Source: Gerris lacustris
Lineage: Eukaryota; Arthropoda; Insecta; Hemiptera; Gerridae
Assembly (NCBI GenBank): GCA_951217055.1
Contig: OX578277.1
Span: 110,302,514-110,366,513 of the forward strand
Direction of reading: 5' to 3'
Length of the DNA stretch: 64,000 nucleotides
Under the pieces are notes generated by a model, which was not told where the DNA came from, ran no database searches, and saw nothing but the letters and a program-made list of their open reading frames with translations. This document shows positions 45,141 to 64,000 of this stretch, piece by piece; position 1 is the stretch's first letter, and each line of letters opens with the position of its first letter. Position numbers and translations under genes: made by a program.

Positions 45141-45452
45141 CCCTGTATGCAGGGGTATCTAACTCCAGTGTTCTAGAGGTGTAAGACCACTAGCGCCGGT
45201 CGGGCAGATGGCGGTTAAAATTGTAAACTACTTATGATCTTTTGACATTCCTCGAATTCTAAAATATAAACAAATACTGGTTTTCAGACATTTGTTCTAT
45301 CTTGTAAATAAACAAATTTAAAAAAAAACAGCCTCGGTGGCTGTGTGAGATGCGCGATTGCTCCTAATGCGAAAGTTCCCGGGTTCGAATCTAGTAAACT
45401 GACAAATTAATTTTTAAATTTATTTCTTTGAATTAAGAAACTCAAAATTTTG
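45141..45452 (+). repeat. Repeat family R8, first part, with tRNA-like module
   Basis: It matches the inverse of 32770-33055: gcaggggtatctaactccag, accactagcgccggtcgggc, cagcctcggtggctgtgtga and cccgggttcgaatctagta. The B-box-like GGTTCGAATC lies at about 45382. It breaks at ctcaaaattttg|tatct and resumes at 46116. Confidence 0.7.
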
Positions 45453-46115
45453 TATCTCCAGTTATGATTTTGAATTAGTTTAGAGGGACTAAAACAGGTC
45501 TTTTCATCCCTGACTCAAAAAGTAGGGAGAAAAAGTAAAAGTAGGGAGAAAAAGTAAAGTAGGGCAAAAAAGTAAAGATTGCAACTTAATTATTTTATAA
45601 ATAGTAGAAAATGTATGGCTAATGTAATAAAGTTGTCGAAATCAGGTTGGCGGCACTGCGCTTTTTTGACCATGTTTATCTTTGTTTACAACATTATAAC
45701 CTGCATCTAAATAACCTTCTATTTGAGTTTAATTCCAATTCTTATTTGTTTTTAATATTGAATCTCTTATATCTGCTATTAAAAGTGCTAATAATTATTG
45801 TTATTTATTAAAATATTAAATAAAAACTGTGCAATGGACGAAAATGTGAATCTTTTTTCTACTGGAGATAAAATATTGTATGTACCTCGTGAGTAAAGTG
45901 CCATTATTCCCCTCGCGATAATTATCTCCTTCGGCTGCGCCTCGGGAGCTAATTAGAGTTATTCCCTCGGCTGCGCCTCGGGAATTAAAAATTCTAATTC
46001 CCTCGGCTTTGCCTCGGGATTTAGGGACCATGGTTCCTTCGGCTTCGCCTCAAGAACCAACTTTTTCGCTCAGGGAATAATGGCTTACTTTACTCCCTAG
46101 GTGCATAAATAACTA
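45453..46115 (+). mobile_element. Repeat family R5 inserted in R8
   Basis: This 660-bp block splits an R8 copy whose uninterrupted equivalent is seen at about 32765. Its right half (45885-46115) has inverted edges gtacctcgtgagtaaagtg and ctttactccctaggtgcat, enclosing four successive imperfect hairpins of the type ttccctcggctgcgcctcgg, each followed by an aatt-containing spacer. Related pieces are at 20630-20775 and 58505-58700. It contains a minus-strand frame of 71 codons with repeated SRGAAEGI, a by-product of the hairpins. Confidence 0.65.
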
Positions 46116-46250
46116 TTGAATGGTGTAAAAGATTTAGTTACAATATTAACCGGCAAATTCCCGTGGAGCGCTAGTAGTCTAACACAGCTAGATAAAGAGG
46201 GGAGTTGGAAATCTTTCCGTTTAAGGGTTCTATGATCGCTGTATATATGA
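46116..46250 (+). repeat. Repeat family R8, continuation
   Basis: ttgaatggtgtaaaagattt, gtggagcgctagtagtctaa and atctttccgtttaagggttc match the inverse of 32640-32770. Confidence 0.7.
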
Positions 46251-46669
46251 GACTAGCCTTTATTACAGGCTATGTTTTCTATTACTCATGTAGGCGAAGT
46301 AATTAAATAAAATGCCAAAATAGTTTTGTTTTCGAAGCCTTCTAGAAATAGAATCAGGACTATATCACACATCATTCATTTCATTACTAAGAATAAAGAA
46401 TTGTAGCTACAGTTGACCCATAAAGTGGTTGTTATCGCATTCAAAATAGTACGCAAAACAGCAGAATCCTGCACTGACTACTTTACCCGCACTTGTTTTA
46501 CTTTACCGCACTCCAGTGTTCCAACTTACGAACATAAAGAACTTAAATCTAAACAAAGATTAAATAATCATATTATAATAATAATAACAATAACAACTAA
46601 AGATTATTTTTTACTATTTTTTTAACTAACTGCATGATTTAAACACTATACTCGAATATCAAATATAAT
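46251..46669. other. No gene
   Basis: Nothing recognised; short ataataataacaataac tract at 46577-46595. Confidence 0.35.
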
Positions 46670-46802
46670 AGTACAATACGTGTCGAGTGCTGTAAGTAGC
46701 ATTTTGCATGCGAGTGTGGAGTTTGCACCCGAGCGACAGCGAGGGTAGTAAAACCACACGAGCAATGCAAAATGCCGTTTTCACACGACTTGCGTACCGT
46801 AC
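46670..46802. mobile_element. Small MITE with cgagtg inverted ends
   Basis: The left part acgtgtcgagtgctgtaag with gcattttgcatgcgagtgtgg is inverted in ccacacgagcaatgcaaaatgc and cacacgacttgcgtacc. The centre gcacccgagcgacagcgagg is an imperfect hairpin of the same design as in family R5. Confidence 0.6.
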
Positions 46803-47244
46803 TTTATCTACGATTGTTAGATTTAAATAATAAAAAAAAAATACAGAAAAAAATAAATTTGCTGTATGTAAGTTCGTATCTCTTCTCTTGATAAAGATGG
46901 CATTAATCTTGAGTTGTATTTTTTGCCGAATTTATTATTTCTGGAGGAGTATTATTCTCCACATTTTCGTCAAAACCACTTGAATCATTCATTGTTTTTC
47001 ACTAAAAACTCGATATAAACAGTTACTTTAATAAAAGAACACCAAATTAGTTTTGTTAAATGTAAACAAACTCGGTAATCGTGCAAAAAGCTGAAGAATT
47101 CCTCTTCTTTACCGCGCTAGCGTGGTAAAGATGAGGAATTCTTCAGAACTATGAGACGCGCATGCGCAATGAATACAAGTACGTAAATAATCACTTTCTA
47201 CGTATCTAAACAGAGATATAATGTTTATATTTCGTATCAATCGT
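46803..47244. other. No gene
   Basis: A short inverted pair gctgaagaattcctctt/gatgaggaattcttcag at about 47090-47146 flanks accgcgctagcgtggta, forming a perfect-looking hairpin. Nothing coding recognised. Confidence 0.4.
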
Positions 47245-47580
47245 AGATAAATTAATTGACGTGTGACACCCAGGGCAGTTTACACTTGTGGCCAAGGTAT
47301 CGGTTTAATTTTTCTGCATCCGTACTTCTTTACTTGTACACATTTTTCTTCTCTTACTGTCCCTACACGGGGGCATATCAATGGCAAGGTTTAGATACGG
47401 TGATGGTGAGATCCGTTGTACAAAGATTAACATCAGCTCTCAAGATGGTTGTCATTATTATGTGAAGTAAATAAATTCGGAACTAAGTATTTTTTTTTCA
47501 CTAACATTATATATAATTATAACTAACAATGACAATAATATTATCAACATTACATATATGAATCAACAGAAAATTTAAAA
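47245..47580 (+). repeat. Repeat family R8, internally deleted copy
   Basis: aattgacgtgtgacacccag to gatccgttgtacaaagatta matches the inverse of 33090-33260, and then gatggttgtcattattatgt to tcggaactaagta matches the inverse of 32560-32615, skipping the tRNA-like middle. Confidence 0.7.
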
Positions 47581-47586
47581 ACGTAG

Positions 47587-47588
<2 letters not shown>

Positions 47589-47663
<75 letters not shown>
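47589..47663. repeat. (ATA)n microsatellite, about 75 bp
   Basis: Uninterrupted ataata repeat. It accounts for the poly-Ile and poly-Tyr reading frames on the minus strand. Confidence 0.98.
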
Positions 47664-47664
<1 letters not shown>

Positions 47665-48370
47665 TTTATTTCCAACAAAAAGACAAAACAAATATAAAAA
47701 ATAAATAAATAAATTACATGGTGAAACCTTTCCGCCCTCGCCTGCGGCTCGTGCGTAAATAATTCTCTCGAGTCCAGCAAAGTGCTCCTTTGCTGGTTCC
47801 GAAGTTTCGCCCGTTTGTAGAGGCTTCTTCAGGGTGGTGCATGTTGCTCTGATGAGAGTAACATGCAAGCTGTACACATCACAATGCCTCTATTACAAGA
47901 GGTGGAAAGTCTTAACCTTTATCCATAATGACGTGGTAACCACTAAAAGACTTAGAACTCCATTAAGTATTCTTCGATTACAATTATTTTACTATATTCA
48001 GGGAATGTCCTCACTAAACTACTCCTTCTTCACGTAACTCTCTCCATGTAAACGATAATATATTCTTCTTATATATTATAATGTAAGTAAATTACAAACA
48101 AGTTCCTTCTTTGTCTCTCATGTGATTCTATGACGGGGTTTTCCTTTTCTCTTTAACCGGCACTTTCTCCCTACAGCAGGTTTGAAAAGTCATAATTTAT
48201 TAAATTTTGCAGATTTAGACTTAGATAATATAATAGAGATTTTATTTTAATTATAATTACAACAAGTACAAAATAAACTGAAGACAAAAGAGAGAAGTTG
48301 CTTTCTTATTTCTTAATCAGTTTTTCAGTGACAATTTAAATCTGCATTAACTTTCAAGAGATCCAAGTGT
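47664..48370. other. No gene
   Basis: Nothing recognised. A GC-richer piece at about 47735-47835 (ccgccctcgcctgcggctcg) is another hairpin of the R5 design. Confidence 0.35.
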
Positions 48371-48376
48371 TAAACC

Positions 48377-48715
48377 ATTGATTCAAGCGTGTTACTTTTC
48401 TCATCTACTCAATGATATCGATGTAAAACATGTCTCACATCTCTGGAATTCGAACTCACCAAATATGTTGGTTAAATCATTGATTCAAGCGTGTTACTTT
48501 ACTCATCTACTCAATGATGTCGATGTAAAACATGTCTCACATCTCTGGAATTTGAACTCACCAAATATGTTGGTTAAATCATTGATTCAAGCGTGTTACT
48601 TTACTCATCTACTCAATGATGTCGATGTAAAACATGTCTCACATCTCTGGAATTCGAACTCACCAAATATGTTGGTTAAACCATTGATTCAAGCTTTTTA
48701 CTTTACTCATCTCAA
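48377..48715 (+). repeat. 102-bp tandem repeat, 3.3 copies
   Basis: Units start attgattcaagcgtgttact at 48377, 48479, 48581 and 48683, exactly 102 bp apart, with few differences. As 102 is 34 codons, a 124-codon frame stays open (repeat core IQACYFTHLLNDVDVKHVSH). No known domain; probably a minisatellite and not a gene. Confidence 0.95.
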
Positions 48716-49997
48716 TTATATCATTATATCATCAATTATATCATTAGTGTGAAACATGTCTTACATATCTGGGGTTCGAACACGATATGTTTCGGATTTT
48801 ACTTATGCTTCAGGTGGGTTCCGATAACGCTAATAAAAAATGCTATACATGTCCCCAAAATAATATTATTTATTTTAATATAATTATTACATAATTTAAG
48901 ATGCTTTTATTTGAGGGTAATGTTAATTCGAATTTTTCACATCGTTATGAGGCGGTGTCTTCACCGGAAAATTCCAGACTCTTTCTGATATCTCTTATCA
49001 TTATCCTATCATATGATAAAATATTGTACGAGACGAAACGTATCATTCTGAAAGAGTTCCCCTTCATAAAAACAGATTGAGTTAGTCGCTATCAGAACTG
49101 ACACTATCAAACGGCTAAATTATTAAAATAAATTTATTCATGACGCAGCATGTGATGATTGAGCCGACATCACAGACTGAAGGTAGAAGGAGATAGTGGC
49201 GTCGCGTCGCGTCGCGGTAAATGAGACTCAATCATTGTAAATAGTTTGAGTTGGGTGACGATCAAACTAAACTTCTGGTTTATTCATGTCTAGCAACGCG
49301 ACTACCTCTCACAAGGACAGATTTGCCATATCAGCTGTAACGTTAAATATTATAATAATCCACGTGCCTCGTAGTTTGTACAGGTTATATTTTAAAAGAA
49401 AACTATCACCACGTGCCTTGTACAGTTTTTTTTTTTTTTAAATTAAAGGATTTAAACTTAACCCTCTCCACGTGCTATTTTAAAAAATTGTCTCTTTACT
49501 TGATAATAAAACAGTAATCGCTCAATATCTGGGCTTTTGATTTTCGACGGTAAAATATACGATCGAAGTGCCATATTAAGTGTTCCATTCGACGCTAAAG
49601 TCTGTTCCAAAACGAGGGATGTTAGATTGAAGAGAATGGAAAATGAATTCTCTTTGTCATCAGTCAAGGATAAAAATTCTTTGGCGCTCCCAAATCATCC
49701 GAGAAGTAGAGAAAAGCACTTCACCTTCAGTTCTATACGGTTCTCTATTCGCAGAGCACAGTGGAACCTAATCAACGCCATTATCAAGACATTACTACCT
49801 TACTTAAGACTTAATGTTCTTTTAATTTGTTCATCAAACTAGCAAAACCTTCAGCAGTGCTAGAGAATAAACATTAGATAGCAACTGCTCAGTTTATTAT
49901 CAAAAATTAATACGACAAACTCGAAGAAACCACTTTCATGTTCATAGTAAGAAAATAACATTAAAATTAATAGTATCAAATTTAATCAATTTCTTGC
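48716..49997. other. No confident gene
   Basis: An inverted pair ctgatatctcttatc...tcattctgaaagagt around 48985-49060 suggests another small MITE. A short gtcgc repeat lies at 49200-49216. A plus-strand frame of 101 codons (49537-49842) has a varied residue composition and few low-complexity runs, but no recognised motif, start context or splice partner. Confidence 0.35.
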
Positions 49998-51015
49998 GAC
50001 CGAGCTTACCGAAGGTAACTGAAGTTATGTGATCGTTCTGAAGAACGAAAATATTTTATGTCTCCGATTTCAAAAATTTTAAGATAGAAATCCGTTTCAG
50101 ATATCAGGGAACATTTTGGGATCCGTGTCTGTCTGTCGGTCTGTCGTTCAATTTTTGCGAACCAACATATCTTAAAAACTACACGTCCAATTTCAATGAA
50201 ATTTGTATGCCAGGTAAAATTTAGCTTATTTTTGGCCCAATTATAAATTGCAACAATCTGTGCCCAAATGTTTCTTTTCCACATGCGCACAGACTTACAT
50301 TCATTAACACCTATAGAATCAAAAGTACTTATCTGATTTGTATAAAACTTTTATAGTTTATCGAAAGTAAGCCAGAGATGGCCCAGATTAATTTGAACCG
50401 TCTGCGCTCTTTAACTATTGCTAAATTGAGACTTCTATTTTTAATCATCTAAGAAATCAAAGCAATTTTGACAGAATAAAAAAAAACAGGGTAAACAATT
50501 TAAGCCGCGTTTACACGATCCAAGTTGACTTGGACCAGTTTTGACGCTACTTGGATCGTGTAAACAGGTTATCAAAGTCAACTTGGACATCCAAGTTGAG
50601 TTGGACGTTATTTGATCTAAGTAGACTTGGATGGCGTCAACCATATGATTATGACAAGAAAGCTGTCAAAAATGAGAAAAGACGTGAAAAGTTGTGACGG
50701 ATTTGTTTATAAGAAGATTATTGTCGGCTTTTATTTCTTTTAAATTTTTGTTTTTATTCCTTTGCTTCCAAATGATTTTTTTTACAAGTTCCCCTACTTG
50801 GACCAAGTATACTTGGATCGTGTAATCACTGCATCAAAAATGCATTTTTACTTTTTACTTTGAACAAGTGGATTTGATCAAAGGTCCAAGTCAACTTGGA
50901 TCATGTAAACGCGGCTTAAACAAATTAGACAATAATAGCATGTAAGAGCATAATATTAATAAAATAGGTGATAGGAAGCTGTGTGCCACACCAATTAGCA
51001 GTCTATTTTTTGTTT
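49998..51015 (+). repeat. Repeat family R1 with nested MITE, just upstream of ace-1
   Basis: R1 starts gaccgagcttaccgaaggt and ends ccaccaattagcagtctatttt-like at about 51008. A 412-bp MITE interrupts it at the position corresponding to aaacaattaaacaaatta in the copies at 5980 and 42470. The repeat ends only about 110 bp before the exon carrying the ace-1 start. Confidence 0.75.
50504..50915. mobile_element. 412-bp MITE flanked by TTAA, nested in R1
   Basis: Inverted ends gccgcgtttacacgatccaa and ttggatcatgtaaacgcggc; TTAA at 50500-50503 and 50916-50919. Subterminal copies of aagttgacttgg occur in both orientations. Same family as 2846-3961. Comparison with other R1 copies gives the empty site, apart from one extra T on the left. 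Confidence 0.8.
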
Positions 51016-51123
51016 CCTTACAAATAGTAGATACATTAAAATTAGTTATAGAGTTGCAAATCTGAAGTTCTTTCGACAAATACTGTGTTGTTTTGTTGAT
51101 GATTGTTTTTTTGTTGATTTCAG

Positions 51124-51155
51124 AAGTGGATTGTAGCTGAGCCCGAGATGAAGTT
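51124..51155 (+). other. ace-1: ace-1 5' UTR portion of first coding exon
   Basis: A T-rich stretch and tgttgatttcag end at 51123, a good splice acceptor, so transcription probably starts in an upstream non-coding exon and this exon is internal. The 32 non-coding bases contain an upstream ATG (separate entry). Alternatively the transcript could start within this stretch, since no TATA-like element is obvious either way. Confidence 0.55.

Positions 51156-51159
<4 letters not shown>
51148..51159 (+). promoter_or_regulatory. Three-codon uORF overlapping the ace-1 start
   Basis: ATG AAG TTA TGA starts at 51148. Its stop overlaps the ace-1 start in an ATGA arrangement (51156-51159). Both ATGs have G at -3. 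Such an overlap allows either leaky scanning or termination-reinitiation, so the uORF may lower ace-1 translation. The sequence is certain; the effect is inferred. Confidence 0.6.
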
Positions 51160-60132
<8,973 letters not shown>

Positions 60133-60300
60133 GGGTCCTCTTAAGGGTGAATATTTTCAAAAAGTTACTTAAATGGCGACGTTTCTAAGTTAATATGGGC
60201 ACCGTTTTTTGAAATCATGTTAATTACAGTCCCTGTTCTAGTGAGGGGTTTTTATCTATAACGGAGTTTACTAGTATAATTTTTTTCCTATTTACTAGTG

Positions 60301-60336
<36 letters not shown>

Positions 60337-60450
60337 CTATTCTATGTAATGATTAAATAATACAAATCTTTACAAAGCTTGATAATGACCGGAAACGAAA
60401 CTTCGCCATTAAAGTAACTTTTTGAAACCATTCACCCTTAAGAGGGTCCT
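60133..60450. mobile_element. MITE with about 55-bp inverted ends
   Basis: The left gggtcctcttaagggtgaat with caaaaagttacttaaatggc is inverted in gccattaaagtaactttttg and attcacccttaagagggtcc. A 28-base poly-T lies in the centre at about 60307-60333. Confidence 0.8.
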
Positions 60451-60539
60451 TCTATTTACTTTAATTATAAATAAAATGCTACAACCACCGTCTATAATAT
60501 AAAATACAATATTCATTTATTAAAATAAACAGTTAGAGA

Positions 60540-61830
60540 TAATACACCGGCCTAATAGTAGCAAGGTGCTAAATGCAAGGAGCCAGGGTTCGATTCCCAC
60601 TAAGATGAAGCAGATAGTTAGAGATAATATAGCATTCTGTTAGCAGGAAGGTGCTAAATGCTAGGAGACTGGATTCGATTCCCACCAAGGTGAAATAGAT
60701 AGAGATAATATAGCAGTCTTTTAGTAGGAGGGTGCTAAATGCTAGGAGACTGGATTCGATTCCCACCAAGGTGAAATAGATAGAGATAATATAGCAGTCT
60801 GTTAGTAGGAAGGTGCAAAATGCTAGGAGACTGGATTCGATTCCCACCAAGGTGAAATAGATAGAGATAATATAGCAGTCTGTTAGTAGGAAGGTGCTAA
60901 ATGCTAAGAGACTGGATTCGATTCCCACCAAGGTGAAATAGATAGAGATAATATAGCATTCTGTTAGTAGGAAGGTGCTAAATGCTAGGAGACTGGATTC
61001 GATTCCCACCAAGGTGAAATAGATAGAGATAATATAGCAGTCTTTTAGTAGAAGGGTGCTAAATGCTAGGAGACTGGATTCGATTCCCACCAAGGTGAAA
61101 TAGATAGAGATAATATAGCAGTCTGTTAGTAGGAAGGTGCAAAATGCTAGGAGACTGGATTCGATTCCCACCAAGGTGAAATAGATAGAGATAATATAGC
61201 AGTCTGTTAGTAGGAAGGTGCTAAATGCTAAGAGACTGGATTCGATTCCCACCAAGGTGAAATAGATAGAGATAATATAGCATTCTGTTAGTAGGAAGGT
61301 GCTAAATGCTAGGAGACTGGATTCGATTCCCACCAAGGTGAAATAGATAGAGATAATATAGCATTCTGTTAGTAGGAAGGTGCTAAATGCTAGGAGACTG
61401 GATTCGATTCCCACCAAGGTGAAATAGATAGAGATAATATAGCAGTCTGTTAGTAGGAAGGTGCTAAATGCTAAGAGACTGGATTCGATTCCCACCAAGG
61501 TGAAATAGATAGAGATAATATAGCATTCTGTTAGTAGGAAGGTGCTAAATGCTAGGAGACTGGATTCGATTCCCACCAAGGTGAAATAGATAGAGATAAT
61601 ATAGCAGTCTTTTAGTAGAAGGGTGCTAAATGCTAGGAGACTGGATTCGATTCCCACCAAGGTGAAATAGATAGAGATAATATAGCATTCTGTTAGTAGG
61701 AAGGTGCTAAATGCTAGGAGACTGGATTCGATTCCCACCAAGGTGAAATATATAGAGATAATATAGCAGTCTGTTAGTAGGAAGGTGCAAAATGCTAGGA
61801 GACTGGATTCGATTCCCAGCGAGGTGAAAC
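60540..61830. repeat. 81-bp array, 16 units, each with a B-box-like site
   Basis: Units contain ggattcgattcccaccaagg starting at 60671 and then every 81 bp to 61805 (15 units); a first, divergent unit at 60586 has the exact B-box GGTTCGATTCC and is offset by 85 bp. Each unit also has taggaaggtgctaaatgct about 28 bp upstream, a weak A-box-like piece. The segment gattcccaccaaggtgaa resembles gattccccaccaaggagaa of family R2. The last unit runs into cacgtgccaaac. As 81 is 27 codons, an antisense frame of 390 codons is open (core VGIESSLLAFSTFLLT). No terminator-like T4 run occurs downstream of each B-box. Confidence 0.93.
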
Positions 61831-62228
61831 ACGTGCCAAACTATCGATCAGAAGGTTTTCGTGAGTCGAAGATAATTGTCGTGGTTTTCTAGTAAACATC
61901 TCAACCCGTCTATCAAGTCACGAATGAGGCCACAATATAATCTAATAATAAACACTTTTTCTTATTATTTACTTCATAAATATTTCCAATGTCTTAACTT
62001 GTGCATTCTTTATTATTTTCCTTTTAAGATCTGAAACTTTATTCTGTCTTGCTTATTGATAAATTCATTCTTCTTCGTAATTTCTAAAATTTCAATTATT
62101 CTCTTTCCTTGTAAATTTTTACCTTCGCAATCTTTCGTAAATTCTTATCCACGCTAATAAATTAATTATGCATATCATTTGTGTTTGTAGTTTCTTTTTA
62201 AATCTTCACAACACGTTTATAATTTATT
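61831..62228. other. No gene
   Basis: AT-rich with nothing recognised. Confidence 0.4.
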
Positions 62229-62726
62229 TATTGCTTCCGATCTTACGTGATCATTCTGAAGAACGGAAATATTTTTACGTCTCCGATTTCAATAATTCCA
62301 AGCCAGAAATGCATATGAAAAAGATTCTGATCGTAAAACTTTTGGTTCTGAGTCTGTCTTTCGCTTAATTTTTGCGAACGTATCATAAAAACAACTTGTC
62401 CGATTTAAATGAAATTTGGATGGTCATAATTAGCCCATTGTTGGACCCATATAAGTTCCAACCTTTCTGTACCCATTTGTTTCTCTTCCACATCCGCACA
62501 ATCTTACATTCATTCACACCTATATCTTCAAAAGTAGTCATCTGATTTTTTATGAAATTTGATAGTTTGTCGAAAGTTGCTTGCAAATAGCCCCAGATTA
62601 ATTTCTCTTGAGTGCTTTTTAAATTTTGCTAAATTTATACTTTAATTCATGTAAAATAACAATATTGACAGATTTAAAAATAGTCTGTCAATTAGTGTGG
62701 CACATAGTTTCCTCGCGCCCTATTTC
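62229..62726 (+). repeat. Repeat family R1 copy with internal losses
   Basis: attgcttccgatcttacgtg to tcaattagtgtggcacatag and tcgcgccctatttc. The ctgtctgtcggtctgtc tract is reduced to ctgagtctgtctttcgctt. Confidence 0.7.
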
Positions 62727-63351
62727 GCCCCATCTATAATACGTCGCGTCAGAGAGGTTACGTAAAGTGACGAAGGTTGCTGTGACGTCAGGCGCCCTCC
62801 ACGGTTTTTTTGTCAGGTTATCTTTTTTGGCTCATAACAAACCATTGTTTCCTAGTGTTCTGTAAGCATTTGATAGTTGTTTGCTCTTTTTATTCGATTA
62901 GAAGCTTTTTTTAACTGTTTTTAACCTTATCATATATCAGTAACATCATTAATAAGCCAATAAATGTATACATTATAGATGATAAAACAAATAATTCAAA
63001 TAAGATGTAAAAGATAACTTACTTACAGATTATGTTTCGCCACACAGAAAATGGATTTGTATTGCGGTAAAAGTGACATATATCTTTTGAGGCTCTATGG
63101 TTGCACCTAAATTCAAAGCATTGAGATATTTTTCATTCTTAAATTAATAAAATTGATTAAAAAATAATAATAAAATAAAATAGCACTGATAAACCCCAGA
63201 AGTACATTGTTTGTTATGAGCTAGCGCAGATTAGCCAACGTAACAAAACACACTTTTTTTACGTAAGTGACGTCACACTTCCCCAGCGTATGGACACCCC
63301 TTTTTACGGACAATTTTTCCAGAACCGGCAGAAGTGTATATGAAATTGATG
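62727..63351. other. No gene
   Basis: Short blocks acgtaaagtgacg and gtgacgtcaggcgccctcc at 62760-62800 are partly mirrored by tacgtaagtgacgtcacact at 63260, suggesting the two ends of another diverged element of about 0.5 kb. Nothing coding. Confidence 0.35.
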
Positions 63352-63353
63352 TA

Positions 63354-63867
63354 CAAGAAACCCCTCTATAATGGACACCCCTCAAGACTGGACATGGACA
63401 CTCTTTATCTCTTTTTAAACACTTTTTTTCTCTTTCGCGCTCAATCGGTACTTACCCTAAATATTGTGTCATGGGCCCTAAAAACCTCTTTTAACAAGTT
63501 AAATTAAACTTGAGTAAAAATTGTTATTTTTAAAATTCAAAATATAGATGTGTAAATACATTTTTTATAGAGAAAATAACTTACTCTGAATTTCTAGTTC
63601 AATAAATCCTTAATAATATAAAGAGAAAAGAGATTATTTTTCTTAGAAATATAAAGAAGGTTGCAAGTTTTAATTTTTTAGTCTGTAAGTCAATAAAATC
63701 ATATTTGTTTGTCTATCCAAAAACATAAAACTATTCTCAGAAATATTGCATTATCTGTATCAATAAGATTCATAGGAAATTAATTATGTTTCCTAAAGTG
63801 ATTCTAATCCTTCTTGTTTTACTTATTTCAATAGAATTAACTCTCCCACTCTAGAGGGGTTTCACTG
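63354..63867. mobile_element. pogo/Tigger-like MITE, 514 bp
   Basis: Left end CAagAAACCCCTCTATAATG and right end CTAGAGGGGTTTCACTG are inverted, flanked by TA at 63352-63353 and 63868-63869. The terminus CAGTGAAACCCCTCTA is typical of pogo/Tigger-type Tc1/mariner elements. The interior has no transposase; a 22-codon hydrophobic frame at 63787 ends at the right terminus and is taken as chance. Confidence 0.7.
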
Positions 63868-63869
63868 TA

Positions 63870-64000
63870 TTTGAATTTTGTAAAAGCATAGAATCATAGT
63901 TGAGTTAAAATATGATCACACATCCTGACGGATGTATCAACCAATATTTTATATTGTGATATATATCACGCACCAAATATCTTTATTTTGTAATTTTACA
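63870..64000. other. No gene to window end
   Basis: AT-rich with a short atattgtgatatatatcac dyad near 63953. Confidence 0.4.

Noticed and set aside
47550..47877. Poly-Ile and poly-Tyr ORFs
   Set aside because: Translations of the (ATA)n microsatellite.
48378..48752. 124-codon ORF on the 102-bp repeat
   Set aside because: Open only because the period is 34 codons; no start context, domain or non-repeat sequence of its own.
60569..61741. 390-codon minus-strand ORF in the 81-bp array
   Set aside because: It follows from an 81-bp unit lacking stops in one frame. The peptide is a monotonous hydrophobic 27-residue repeat with no domain, and the sense strand of each unit carries a B-box-like site.
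63787..63855. Short hydrophobic ORF as the ace-1 C-terminal GPI exon
   Set aside because: It has no cysteine, no acceptor in the right phase leading into a hydrophilic linker, and it lies inside the pogo-like MITE.

Overview
The window is a stretch of a repeat-rich, AT-rich insect nuclear genome. Introns with canonical GT-AG junctions, long poly-A/T, poly-C/G and (ATA)n tracts, many MITE-like elements and several degenerate LINE and DNA-transposon remnants all point to a large arthropod genome. The single clear gene is ace-1, the acetylcholinesterase type absent from Drosophila. That fits many insect orders; a hemipteran is my guess only, and no other marker fixes the order.

Layout. Bases 1 to about 51.1 kb hold no intact protein gene. 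They are a mosaic of MITEs (hAT type at 0.46 and 5.1 kb, Harbinger-like at 2.4 kb, TTAA-flanked at 10.7 kb, pogo-like at 63.35 kb), foldback elements (4.5, 17.4-20.6, 26.1-26.7 kb), an internally deleted piggyBac element (24.74-25.71 kb), two dead LINEs (23.6-24.5 and 40.0-41.3 kb), tRNA-related SINE-like pieces, and minisatellites with periods of 24, 32, 44, 60, 68, 83 and 147 bp. Several interspersed families recur many times; I label them R1 to R8 for cross-reference, and these names are mine.

The gene. ace-1 lies on the plus strand with three coding exons visible: 51156-51345 (signal peptide and N-terminus), 57036-58374 (most of the catalytic domain) and 59780-59955 (end of the catalytic domain). 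All three splice phases agree. The last exon, expected to carry the C-terminal cysteine and GPI-anchor signal, was not found before the window end. Introns 1 and 2 are themselves filled with MITEs and minisatellites (42-bp array at 53.5-54.1 kb), and intron 3 or the downstream region carries an 81-bp array of about 16 units (60.6-61.8 kb), each with a pol III B-box-like sequence.

No new multi-gene system is evident. The most unusual items are a three-codon uORF whose stop overlaps the ace-1 start codon, the B-box array, a perfect 37-bp hairpin at 34.1 kb, a 572-bp near-perfect palindrome, a LINE whose reverse-transcriptase catalytic box is tandemly repeated, and a possible orphan exon at 27.0 kb. 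Repeat boundaries come from reading by eye and are approximate unless a target-site duplication is quoted.
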